Source of the DNA: Candidatus Zixiibacteriota bacterium
GTDB lineage: Bacteria; Zixibacteria; MSB-5A5; GN15; FEB-12
Length of the DNA stretch: 64,000 bases
NCBI GenBank assembly: GCA_029860345.1
Contig: JAOUBJ010000001.1
Location: 383,089-447,088 of the forward strand
Direction: 5' to 3'
Below the pieces are notes generated by a model, which worked only from the letters and a program-made list of their open reading frames with translations, had not been told where the DNA came from and did no database searches. This document shows, piece after piece, positions 52,315-59,866 of this stretch (position 1 is the first letter of the stretch; the number at the start of each line of letters is the position of its first letter). A program made the position numbers and the translations under genes.

Positions 52315-52334
52315 CCAGTATACAGGAGCGAGAG

Positions 52335-53123
52335 ATGCCTGAACCCAGAAATCCCTATGAGAATCCCGACCTGTACGAATTGGCTTTCAGTTGGCGCGAT
52401 TACGCCAAAGCGACCGATTTTATCAGCGAAGCGGCCAGACTGGCCGGCTGTGCCGAGATCAAGTCGATGGTCGAACTGGGCTGCGGACCGGGGCAGTACT
52501 GCCGCGAATTCGGACGACGGGGCGTGACCGCCTACGGTGTCGATTTGTCGCCGGAGATGGCTCTGTACGCTCAGAGAACCTACGACGAAGAGAAACTGCC
52601 CGGCCATATTCTCGAAGCCGACATGCGGGATTTCCGGCTGGAGCAAAGGGTCGACCTGGCCTGCTGCATGATGGCGACTTTCAGTCACCTGTTGACCAAT
52701 CGCGACATTGTCGAACACCTGGATGCCGTGGCGGACAACCTGCGAGAGGGTGGGTTGTACGTTTTGGAACTGCCACACCCGCGTGATGCCTTTGACACCG
52801 GGAAAAGCACCCAGGATGTTTGGGAGATGGAAGAAGAAGGGGCCAAGCTGTCGATTGATTGGTGCTCGGACGGAGTTTTCGATCCGCTAACCGAGACCGA
52901 CTTAGGGACGGTAAAATTCAGCCTTGAGCAGGACGGCCTGGTCAAAAACTATGAGAGTCCGAGCGAGTCACGACGCCTCGTGTTTGGAACCTTGCGAGCA
53001 TTGTTGGACCTGTCCGGGCGGTTTCATATTGCCGCGATGTATGGCGACCTCGATGTAAACATTCCGTTCGACAACGCCAAAGCAGCCTGGCGGCTGGTGC
53101 TTGTGCTCCGGAAGAGTCCGTAA
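52335..53123 (+). CDS. SAM-dependent class I methyltransferase
   Basis: 262 aa; ATG 52335 follows AGGAGCGAGAG. NPYENPDLYELAFSWRDYAKATDFI precedes the SAM-binding motif I MVELGCGPGQYCREFGRRGVTAYGVDLSPEMALYA (in part). Then EADMRDFRLEQRVDLACCMMATFSHLLTNRD carries motifs II-III, and LREGGLYVLELPHPRD motif post-III. This resembles small-molecule or metabolite methyltransferases of the Methyltransf_25/31 type. The substrate is not evident. It stands alone on the plus strand, back to back with purM. Confidence 0.88.
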   Translation: MPEPRNPYENPDLYELAFSWRDYAKATDFISEAARLAGCAEIKSMVELGCGPGQYCREFGRRGVTAYGVDLSPEMALYAQRTYDEEKLPGHILEADMRDFRLEQRVDLACCMMATFSHLLTNRDIVEHLDAVADNLREGGLYVLELPHPRDAFDTGKSTQDVWEMEEEGAKLSIDWCSDGVFDPLTETDLGTVKFSLEQDGLVKNYESPSESRRLVFGTLRALLDLSGRFHIAAMYGDLDVNIPFDNAKAAWRLVLVLRKSP

Positions 53124-53157
53124 TGAGACTAACCCACCCGCAATTCCACAGGAGTAG

Positions 53158-53214
53158 GTCAGGACCCTTGTGGTCCTGACTGTCGGTCTTTGTCAGGTCC
53201 GTAAAGGACCTGAC
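53158..53214. repeat. Two GTCAGG-type hairpins with covarying tips
   Basis: GTCAGGACC/GGTCCTGAC around CTTGT (53158-53180) and GTCAGGTCC/GGACCTGAC around GTAAA (53192-53214). CTACAAGA follows the second, as it does at 20092. Confidence 0.75.
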
Positions 53215-53235
53215 CTACAAGAGAAGCAACCGTAG

Positions 53236-53275
53236 GTCGAAAGCCCTGTGGTTTCGACATCCCGCGCAGCGCGGG
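53236..53275. repeat. GTCGAAA and CCCGC hairpins
   Basis: GTCGAAA/TTTCGAC around GCCCTGTGG (53236-53258), then CCCGC-GCAGC-GCGGG (53261-53275). Confidence 0.6.
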
Positions 53276-53316
53276 ATTCTTTGGTTTTGGCTTGGTGGTC
53301 GATAATGTCGAGACCC

Positions 53317-53338
53317 GTCCTTCGACTCCGCTCAGGAC
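53317..53338. repeat. Constant-loop hairpin unit (GTCCT/AGGAC stem)
   Basis: GTCCT, core TCGACTCCGCTC, AGGAC. A third stem type around the same core. Confidence 0.7.
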
Positions 53339-53438
53339 GACCCTTCGGGCCAGGGGTCTCGACCTACAGAGAATTGCTACAAGAAAAGATGGACCCCGGC
53401 CTTCGCCGGGGTGACAGGTAACCGAGCATTACGGCGCA

Positions 53439-53460
53439 CCCTTCGACTGCGCTCAGGACG
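53439..53460. repeat. Constant-loop unit, imperfect stem
   Basis: CC-TTCGACTGCGCTCA-GG with poorly matched outer arms; shares the G variant of the core with 42268. Confidence 0.55.
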
Positions 53461-53471
53461 ACACGGTCAAG

Positions 53472-53502
53472 CCGCCCATAAATGGGTCACATGCGCTTCG
53501 CT
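53472..53502. repeat. CCCATAAATGGG element, copy 2
   Basis: Matches 42461-42491 at 30 of 31 positions. The sequence after it (GAACCCATTTATGAG near 53518) repeats CCCATTTATG in inverted form. Confidence 0.7.
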
Positions 53503-53540
53503 CCTCCGACGAGCGAGGAACCCATTTATGAGTGATTTGT

Positions 53541-54536
53541 CTACCGCCCCTCTTCATCCAGGACATCCAACAAATCCTGATAATCTTCCGGGGGATCGCG
53601 GTGGAGGTCAAGAAGGTCACCGGTCACCGGATGCGTGAACTTAAGCCGCGCCGCATGCAGCGCCTGGCGGGGTAGAATCTCAAGCAGCTTTTTGGCCAGC
53701 AGTCGTTCCGGAGCAAAGATACCACGGTGCCACTTCTGGCGGCCACCATAATCGGGATCGCCAAACACGGGATGACCGACGTGCGAAAAGTGCACGCGTA
53801 TCTGATGCGTCCGTCCGGTGTGGAGGTTCACTTCGAGCAGATCATAGGATCGAAATCGATCCTGTAGCTTGTAATCGGTCACCGATTCCCGACTGTTGAC
53901 ATGAGTGACTGTCATCCTTTTGCGGTTTTTCAAGGACCTTCCTATCGGAAGATCGATAGTTCCCGCCTCCTCTTTGACGTGCCCGCAAACTAAAGCGGAA
54001 TAGCTGCGTGTCACCCGACGTTCCTGGACCGCTTTTTGCAGAGCGCTTAGCACAGTGTCGGTCCGAGCCACCACCAAGAGACCAGAGGTATCTTTGTCCA
54101 GTCGGTGCACGATTCCCGGACGGTCGGCGCCGCTCGACTGCGGCAGGCTGCCCAGGTGGTGAACCAGAGCGTTGACCAGTGTTCCCGAATGGTTTCCGAC
54201 GGCCGGATGGGTGACCATCCCGGCCGGTTTGTTGACTACCACCAGATGCTCATCCTCATGCACGATATCGAGCGGAATCGGTTCGCCTTTCAGGTCCGTT
54301 TTGACCACCGGCGGGATGGCCAGAATGATTGTCTCCCCCCCTTTGACCCGATGTTTCTTGAGGACCGGCTGACCGTCGAGCGTGATCAGACCGCTTTCGA
54401 ACAACTTCTGGATGCGGCTGCGAGTGAGATTCAGATCATCGCGGGAGGCAAGATAGCTATCCAGTCGTTTGGGCGGCAGGTCATCCGGGATAGTGATCAC
54501 TACTTCCGGTCTATTCTGATGGCTGGGCTTGGGCAC
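53541..54536 (-). CDS. rluD: RluA/RluD-family pseudouridine synthase
   Basis: Isomerises uridines in 23S rRNA; cytoplasmic. 331 aa from GTG 54536. An N-terminal S4 RNA-binding domain (RLDSYLASRDDLNLTRSRIQKLFESGLITLDG, in part) is followed by the catalytic domain. The active-site Asp is in HRLDKDTSGLLVVAR; YSALVCGHVKEEAGTIDLPIGRS and LEVNLHTGRTHQIRVHFSHVGHPVFGDPDYGG are family marks. Length and S4 domain suggest RluD, but RluC-like specificity cannot be excluded. Eight bases follow the pdxJ stop, so it is co-transcribed with pdxJ. Confidence 0.92.
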   Translation of the reverse strand: MPKPSHQNRPEVVITIPDDLPPKRLDSYLASRDDLNLTRSRIQKLFESGLITLDGQPVLKKHRVKGGETIILAIPPVVKTDLKGEPIPLDIVHEDEHLVVVNKPAGMVTHPAVGNHSGTLVNALVHHLGSLPQSSGADRPGIVHRLDKDTSGLLVVARTDTVLSALQKAVQERRVTRSYSALVCGHVKEEAGTIDLPIGRSLKNRKRMTVTHVNSRESVTDYKLQDRFRSYDLLEVNLHTGRTHQIRVHFSHVGHPVFGDPDYGGRQKWHRGIFAPERLLAKKLLEILPRQALHAARLKFTHPVTGDLLDLHRDPPEDYQDLLDVLDEEGR

Positions 54537-54544
54537 AATGGTTC

Positions 54545-55276
54545 TTACTGGGTCGGCACCGGTTTATCAATCAACCTCAGCATCTCTATTACTGCCCGCT
54601 CGTACCCCACCAGCAGGGCGCGGGCGGCGACGGCGTAGCCGACTACGAATTCGTCGGCCAGGCCCAGTTCCACAATCGGCGAGAGATTACGATAGGTCAG
54701 ACCCCGTCCACAATTGACGGCTAATCCGGCTTTCGCAGCAGCCGCTGCCGTGGCATCGATACGATCCAGTTCCTGCTGAGCGGCTTCAAGCGTCCGGGCG
54801 TTGGTGTAACCCAAACAGTTCAGCAGGATGGTGGTACCGCCAAACCTGGCCACCTGCTTAACCTGCTCGCTCTGAGGGTCCACAAAGAACCCAACCAGCA
54901 CGCCGACTGCCGTCAGGCGGTCGGTCAGATCGCGATAGTCAATCTCGGTGTTGGTAAGATCCACAGGCAGGAGAGCAGCATCACCACCCTGTTGATCGGA
55001 TGCGAATGTCACCATCCACGGCTTGACTTCGAGCGCCTTGGTCACAAACTGCTCGGACGGCGGCATTTCAAGGGTGAGCCTGGTTTTGACCACACCTTTC
55101 AAGAGATACAGATCACGATCACGTATGAACTGACGTTGGGGTGAAATCTGGATGGCTATCCCATCGGCGCCGGCCAACTCAGCCAGCACGGCGGCCTGCA
55201 CCGGGTCCGGTTCGGCAAAGCCGCACAGACCACGCAGCGCCGCCACTGCATCGACATTTATCGTGAGTGATGACAA
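54545..55276 (-). CDS. pdxJ: Pyridoxine 5'-phosphate synthase
   Basis: Condenses aminoacetone phosphate (from 4-phosphohydroxythreonine) with deoxyxylulose phosphate to give pyridoxine phosphate. 243 aa, a TIM barrel. The start is TTG 55276, with AAGGAG six bases upstream. LTINVDAVAALRGL, EPDPVQAAVLAELAGADGIAIQISPQRQFIRDRDLYLLK (in part), TFASDQQGGDAALLPVDL and VNCGRGLTYRN match the family. Some usual residues differ: GINVDHVATLR-type His is Ala here (VDAVAAL), and the common EQR-like and AGHGL motifs read DQQ and CGRGL. It is therefore divergent. Confidence 0.9.
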   Translation of the reverse strand: MSSLTINVDAVAALRGLCGFAEPDPVQAAVLAELAGADGIAIQISPQRQFIRDRDLYLLKGVVKTRLTLEMPPSEQFVTKALEVKPWMVTFASDQQGGDAALLPVDLTNTEIDYRDLTDRLTAVGVLVGFFVDPQSEQVKQVARFGGTTILLNCLGYTNARTLEAAQQELDRIDATAAAAAKAGLAVNCGRGLTYRNLSPIVELGLADEFVVGYAVAARALLVGYERAVIEMLRLIDKPVPTQ

Positions 55277-55340
55277 GAGACACTCCTTGTTTCAATTTAG
55301 GTCGAGCCCTGATCCTTGGTCCCGACTCTCATCAAACCAA

Positions 55341-55369
55341 AACCTATCGATAGCCATTAAGGATGTCAA
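55341..55369 (-). promoter_or_regulatory. Candidate pdxJ-rluD promoter
   Basis: Minus strand: a perfect TTGACA at 55369-55364, a 17-nt spacer, then TAGGTT at 55346-55341, about 65 bases before pdxJ. Confidence 0.35.
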
Positions 55370-55391
55370 ATTCAAAATGTATTTAGATGAT

Positions 55392-56192
55392 CTACCTGGT
55401 TAGATGGCTGACCAACTCGTCGGCCAGGGCGCAGAACTGTTCGGTGGAAACTTGCTCGGCGCGGATGTCAACCGGCAGATTCATTTTCAAAAGCAGCGAC
55501 CGCAGGAATTCGGGGCCTGTGGTAACCTCACCGAGTAGATTGTTTACCAGCAGCTTGCGTCTTTGTCTGAATGCCGCGCGCACGATTCGCTGGAAGGGCA
55601 CCGGATCGGCCACGACATCGGCGGCCTTCGGAGTCATTCTGACTACCGCCGAAGTCACTTTGGGCGCTGGTCGAAAAGCGCTCGGCCCAACCGTGAAACA
55701 GGTCTCCACGTCAAAATACAACTGGGTAAAAATGGCCAGGGGTGACCAGTCTTTACTGCCGGGCGACGAGGCCAAACGTTCGGCAACTTCTTTCTGCATC
55801 ATCAGAAAGGCCACCTGCACGGACTCCCGGTTCTGCACCACCCACTCGATCACCGGAGAACTGATCTGGTATGGAAGATTACCTACCAGCACAAAGGGTG
55901 CGAGCTTGGCCGCTGTTGGGTCCAACCTGAGAAAGTCCTGATTGAGTATCGAACTGTTGGGGTAGTTTTCGAGGAGCTTCTCAAGATATCCAATCAGATC
56001 CCTATCGATTTCTACAGCGGTAACGATGGCGCCTGATTGAGCCATCGGCAGGGTCAACGCGCCGCGGCCGGCGCCGATCTCGATTATAGACTGGGCGTCG
56101 GTGGGTTGAATCAGATCTATGATTCTTTGGATGGTCTCTTTTGAAATCAGGAAGTTCTGGCCCAGACGTTTCTTGGGACGATAGCCGCTCAT
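55392..56192 (-). CDS. rsmA: 16S rRNA (adenine1518/1519-N6)-dimethyltransferase
   Basis: KsgA/Dim1-family enzyme that dimethylates two adenines of helix 45 late in 30S assembly. 266 aa. YRPKKRLGQNFLISKETIQRI, motif I IEIGAGRGALTLPMAQSG, VEIDRDLI, and motif IV VGNLPYQISSPVIEWV with the NLPY catalytic loop. FRQRRKLLVNNLLG in the C-terminal helical domain. Last gene of the ftsE-to-rsmA run; ATG three bases after the tatD stop. Confidence 0.96.
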   Translation of the reverse strand: MSGYRPKKRLGQNFLISKETIQRIIDLIQPTDAQSIIEIGAGRGALTLPMAQSGAIVTAVEIDRDLIGYLEKLLENYPNSSILNQDFLRLDPTAAKLAPFVLVGNLPYQISSPVIEWVVQNRESVQVAFLMMQKEVAERLASSPGSKDWSPLAIFTQLYFDVETCFTVGPSAFRPAPKVTSAVVRMTPKAADVVADPVPFQRIVRAAFRQRRKLLVNNLLGEVTTGPEFLRSLLLKMNLPVDIRAEQVSTEQFCALADELVSHLTR

Positions 56193-56195
56193 GGG

Positions 56196-56972
56196 TCAAT
56201 CCCCAAAAGTCTCCACCAGTCGGTACAGTTTCTGGCAGGCTCTATCGGTAACCCTCTCTACTTCGTCGACCGAAATCGAACGAAGCTCGGCCAGCTTGCG
56301 GCAGGTGTGTTTTAGGTAGGCCGGTTCATTTGTCTTGCCGCGATGTGGTACCGGCGTCAGGTATGGCGCATCGGTTTCCAGCACGATTTTCTCAAGCGGC
56401 ACCTCGGCTGCCACTTGAGCCATCCCGGCACCTCGGTAAGTGATAACACCACCCAGACCGACGATAAAGCCCAACTCAAAAACCTCGTGCGCTTCCTCAA
56501 CCGTTCCGGGGAAGCAGTGGAACACACCGCCCGGCAAGTCAGCTGAGTACACACGCACAATGTCAACTGTCTGGCGAAACGCCTCGCGAGTATGAATCAC
56601 AACCGGCATGTTCAGCTTTGCGGCCAATTCCAATTGTTGATGAAAGGCTTTCTTCTGGACCGGACGAGGTGACAGGTCCCTGAAAAAATCCAGCCCGATC
56701 TCGCCGATAGCGACTACTTTGTGGTGAGAGGCAAGCTGCTCAAGCTCGGTGAGGATGTCTTCGTTGACAGTTTTTGCATCGTGCGGATGAACACCAACCG
56801 TGGCATATATCATCTCGTGGCTTGAGGCCAAGTCGACCGACCTTCGGGAGGATTTGATATCGGCGCCGATATTGACTACTGTGTGAACAGAGGCACCCCG
56901 GGCCGCAGCCAGTACCTCGTCGAGCCTGGAGTGGAACGGTTCAAAGTCCAGATGGCAATGGGAGTCGATCAT
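56196..56972 (-). CDS. tatD: TatD-family metal-dependent deoxyribonuclease
   Basis: TIM-barrel hydrolase with 3'-5' DNase activity in characterised members. 258 aa from ATG 56972, which shares one base with the metG stop (TGATG). IDSHCHLDFEPF holds the first metal His pair; VGVHPHDA, IGEIGLDFFRD (metal Glu), VIHTREAF, FHCFPGT and LETDAPYLTPVPHRGKTNEP (metal Asp) are all present. tatD next to metG and rsmA is a common arrangement. Confidence 0.95.
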   Translation of the reverse strand: MIDSHCHLDFEPFHSRLDEVLAAARGASVHTVVNIGADIKSSRRSVDLASSHEMIYATVGVHPHDAKTVNEDILTELEQLASHHKVVAIGEIGLDFFRDLSPRPVQKKAFHQQLELAAKLNMPVVIHTREAFRQTVDIVRVYSADLPGGVFHCFPGTVEEAHEVFELGFIVGLGGVITYRGAGMAQVAAEVPLEKIVLETDAPYLTPVPHRGKTNEPAYLKHTCRKLAELRSISVDEVERVTDRACQKLYRLVETFGD

Positions 56973-58891
56973 CAACTCACTCTGGCGCCCAGCGGCAGGT
57001 CGCCGTCCGGTATCACCAAAGCCAGCTTCTTGCCTTTGCTTGCCGCCAGCAGCATGCCGTTGGATTCTACGCCACGGATTTTGGCCGGCTTGAGATTGGT
57101 CACGACAATTATGCTCATGCCGATGATCTTTTCCGGGCTGTACTGTTTGGCAATACCGGCCACGATCTGACGTTTATGGTCACCCAGATCGATCTGAAGC
57201 TTGAGTAGTTTGTCGGCTCCTTCGACTGTCTCAGCTTCCAGCACTTTGGCCACGCGCATGTCGGCTCTGGCGAAGTCGGAAATGTCCAGCAGGTTGGCTT
57301 CAGCCGATCCCGCATCCGCGGTTACAGCCGGCTTCTTGGCTTCGGATGGCTTCAGACGCGGGAAGATCGATCCATCGATATGAATCTTTGCGCCCGGCTG
57401 GAGGTTAAAGAATTCGCGTGCATTGTCCAGGGAGAGTGTGCTGTCGTCGAGTGAGAGTACGCCACGCAGCTCACGCATCTTTGTCGGCATAACCGGAAAG
57501 AGCACCACCGACACAATCCGCAGGATTTCGCAGCAAGTATACAGAACACCGCCAAGCTCATCGGTGCGTCCCTCTTTAGCCAGTTTCCAGGGGGCCAGGT
57601 CATTGAAGAATTTGTTGGCGGCGCGCACCATGTCTATCGCATCGCCGATGGCGCGACCGATGCGAAAACCATTTATGTGTTCGTGTGCGGCGTTCGGCAG
57701 TCGCTCCGCCTGTTCCATCAAAGCCTGCATTCCCTCAAGGCCCTCCAGCGGTTTGGGCAAACGACCCTCAAAGTTGACCATGACCATCTTGGCCACCCGT
57801 GAAACCAGATTGCCGAGGTCGTTGGCCAGGTCGGAGTTGTATTGAGTGATAAACCGGTTGGCCTGAATGTCGCCGTCGATGCCGAATGGGTACTGCGTCA
57901 ACAAGAGGTATCGGGCCCCATCCGCGCCGAATTCAGAGACCATGTCATTGGGGTCTATCTTGGCCCCGATTGACTTCGACATTTTCTGTCCATCCACAGT
58001 GAAGAAGCCGTGAAGGAACATAGTCTCGGGGAGTTTGACTCCGGCCGCCATCAACATGGCCGGCCACCAAAGACAATGAAACTTAAGGATGTCTTTGGCC
58101 ATGAGGTGGACCACGTCGGCCTTGTTCCACCATTTGTCGAACTTGTCCGGATCATCGGCATACCCGATGGCACTGATATAGTTCGAGAGGGCGTCGACCC
58201 AAACATAAGCCACCTGCGATTCATCGAACGGCAACGGGATGCCCCATTTGACTCTTTCGCGCGAGAGAGAAAAATCGGGCAAGTCCTGATCGATCAGTCC
58301 GAGGACCTCTCGTCTTCGTTCATCGGGCAGAATTTTCAGTTCGCCGGTCTCGATCTTCTCCTTCAGAATAGGCAGGTAGGCGCTGAGTCTGAAAAAGTAG
58401 TTTTCCTCTTTGAGTTTTTCCGGTGCTTTCTGGTGATCCGGACAGAGGCCATCAACCAGCTCCTTCTCGGTGAGAAATTTCTCGCAACCGGTGCAGTAGA
58501 GACCTTCATAGTAGCCAGAGTATACTACATCAAGGCCGTCGTCTGTCTTGGCGGCTCGCATGGCGTCGAGGATTTTCCGGACCGCCTCTTCATGACGTTT
58601 GGAAGTAGTGCGAATGAAATCGTCGTAGGCAATATCGAGATTCGTCCAGGCTTGTTTGAAAGTTTCGATCGATTTGTTACAGAACTCGACTTCGGAGACA
58701 CCGGCTTCAGCAGCGGCTTCGGCTACTTTGGAACCGTGTTCATCGGTCCCGGTCAGGAAAAAGGATTCGCGTCCGGTCAGTCGATAGAATCGAGCCAGCA
58801 GGTCGGCTGCAATTGTCGTGTAAGCATGGCCAATATGCGGTTTATCATTGACGTAATAAATCGGCGTGGTAACATAGAATGGTCTTGGCAC
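56972..58891 (-). CDS. metG: Methionyl-tRNA synthetase
   Basis: Class I synthetase that charges initiator and elongator tRNA-Met. 639 aa from GTG 58891, with GAGGAG eight bases upstream. YVTTPIYYVNDKPHIGHAYT contains the HIGH equivalent; TDEHGSKV; a single zinc knuckle (CTGCEKFLTEKELVDGLCPDH); FFTVDGQKMSKSIG has the KMSKS loop. The helical anticodon-binding domain has the usual W near residue 450. The C-terminal 110 residues are a Trbp111/EMAPII-type tRNA-binding domain (FARADMRVAKVLEAETVEGADKLLKLQIDLG, in part). Three bases after the PSP1-gene stop. Confidence 0.97.
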   Translation of the reverse strand: MPRPFYVTTPIYYVNDKPHIGHAYTTIAADLLARFYRLTGRESFFLTGTDEHGSKVAEAAAEAGVSEVEFCNKSIETFKQAWTNLDIAYDDFIRTTSKRHEEAVRKILDAMRAAKTDDGLDVVYSGYYEGLYCTGCEKFLTEKELVDGLCPDHQKAPEKLKEENYFFRLSAYLPILKEKIETGELKILPDERRREVLGLIDQDLPDFSLSRERVKWGIPLPFDESQVAYVWVDALSNYISAIGYADDPDKFDKWWNKADVVHLMAKDILKFHCLWWPAMLMAAGVKLPETMFLHGFFTVDGQKMSKSIGAKIDPNDMVSEFGADGARYLLLTQYPFGIDGDIQANRFITQYNSDLANDLGNLVSRVAKMVMVNFEGRLPKPLEGLEGMQALMEQAERLPNAAHEHINGFRIGRAIGDAIDMVRAANKFFNDLAPWKLAKEGRTDELGGVLYTCCEILRIVSVVLFPVMPTKMRELRGVLSLDDSTLSLDNAREFFNLQPGAKIHIDGSIFPRLKPSEAKKPAVTADAGSAEANLLDISDFARADMRVAKVLEAETVEGADKLLKLQIDLGDHKRQIVAGIAKQYSPEKIIGMSIIVVTNLKPAKIRGVESNGMLLAASKGKKLALVIPDGDLPLGARVS

Positions 58892-58894
58892 CTG

Positions 58895-59833
58895 CTAACT
58901 CCTCTCTGATTCGGTATCAGTTTCCGGCGGTCGACCGTTTTTGTCCGACGGTCTATTTGTCGGCCTTTGACGCCTCTTCCTTGCGTCGGTGGAGCCGTCG
59001 GCAGTTGAGCCATGGATGGTCTCGGCCCGTCCTTTGGGGGTCATGAGCCCGTCGGCGGGGCTGCTGAAGCGATGACCTTCGGAATCTCGAATGATTGCTT
59101 CTTCCTTGAAGATATCAATCCGTTCGATAGTGCCCGACTCGCCCGCTTTGGTAGTGACATGCGAACCGGCAGCCGGAAAACGGCGCTTGCATTCACCATA
59201 CTGCCCGGCTTCATAGCGAAGGCAGCAGAGCAGGCGACCGCAGTTGCCTGAGATTTTGGCCGGGTTCAAAGGTAAATCCTGCTCGCGGGCGTGCTGCGTG
59301 GAGATGGGAGCAAAATCCTGGATGAAGGTGTTGCAACACTGCCTCAGACCGCAGATACCGTAGCCACCCAGCCGCCTTGCCTCGTCGCGCACACCTATTT
59401 GTCTAAGTTCGATACGGGTCCGAAACTTGGCCGCCAACTCCTTTACCAGTTCGCGGAAATCCACGCGGTGATCGGCCGTGAAGTAAATGGTCATCTTGTT
59501 GCCGTCGAACTGACATTCAACATCGACCACTTTCATCTCCAGCTTGTATGTGGCGACTGTCTTGATGACTTCGCCTTGAAAGTCGCGTTCCCTGCTTCTG
59601 AGGTCTTGAAGCGCCTCGACATCTTCGCCCGAAGCCCGCCTTAGAATGGAACGGGGTCGCCCGCGGTCACCTAAGTCCGATTGAGTTTCTACTTTGTTGA
59701 GCAACACTCCGATGTCCTCGCCTCGTTCGGCTTGCACGATTACCAGGTCATCGATTTTGAGGGAGTGATAATAGCTGTTGAAGAAGTACTCTTTGCGCGA
59801 ACCTTTGAATTCTACCAGATATAGTTCAGCCAT
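58895..59833 (-). CDS. ricT: PSP1-domain protein, RicT/YaaT family
   Basis: 312 aa. The PSP1 domain lies at residues about 60-190. Its cysteines (GICGLRQCCNTF and SGNCGRLLCCLRYE) are those that hold iron-sulfur clusters in the RicAFT complex of Bacillus, which aids RNase Y in mRNA processing. The start YLVEFKGSRKEYFFNSY and LVIVQAERGEDIGVL is usual. The tail from about 270 is low-complexity, basic and polar (RKRRQRPTNRPSDKNGR). No ricA or ricF is nearby, so the partner and role here are unknown. A holB-PSP1-metG-tatD order is also common in Firmicutes. Confidence 0.9.
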   Translation of the reverse strand: MAELYLVEFKGSRKEYFFNSYYHSLKIDDLVIVQAERGEDIGVLLNKVETQSDLGDRGRPRSILRRASGEDVEALQDLRSRERDFQGEVIKTVATYKLEMKVVDVECQFDGNKMTIYFTADHRVDFRELVKELAAKFRTRIELRQIGVRDEARRLGGYGICGLRQCCNTFIQDFAPISTQHAREQDLPLNPAKISGNCGRLLCCLRYEAGQYGECKRRFPAAGSHVTTKAGESGTIERIDIFKEEAIIRDSEGHRFSSPADGLMTPKGRAETIHGSTADGSTDARKRRQRPTNRPSDKNGRPPETDTESERS

Positions 59834-59866
59834 CGATTTATTCCATTTACTGCCGACGCCGGATTA

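Larger units (their letters stand above)
53124..53540. other. Hairpin island between convergent genes
   Basis: A 417-bp gap containing at least six palindromes in tandem, from several families also found elsewhere in the window. No credible gene; a small open frame at 53411-53638 runs into rluD antisense and is repeat-derived. Confidence 0.6.

Noticed and set aside
53411-53638. A 75-codon plus-strand frame in the hairpin island
   Set aside because: It consists of repeat units followed by rluD antisense; no plausible protein.
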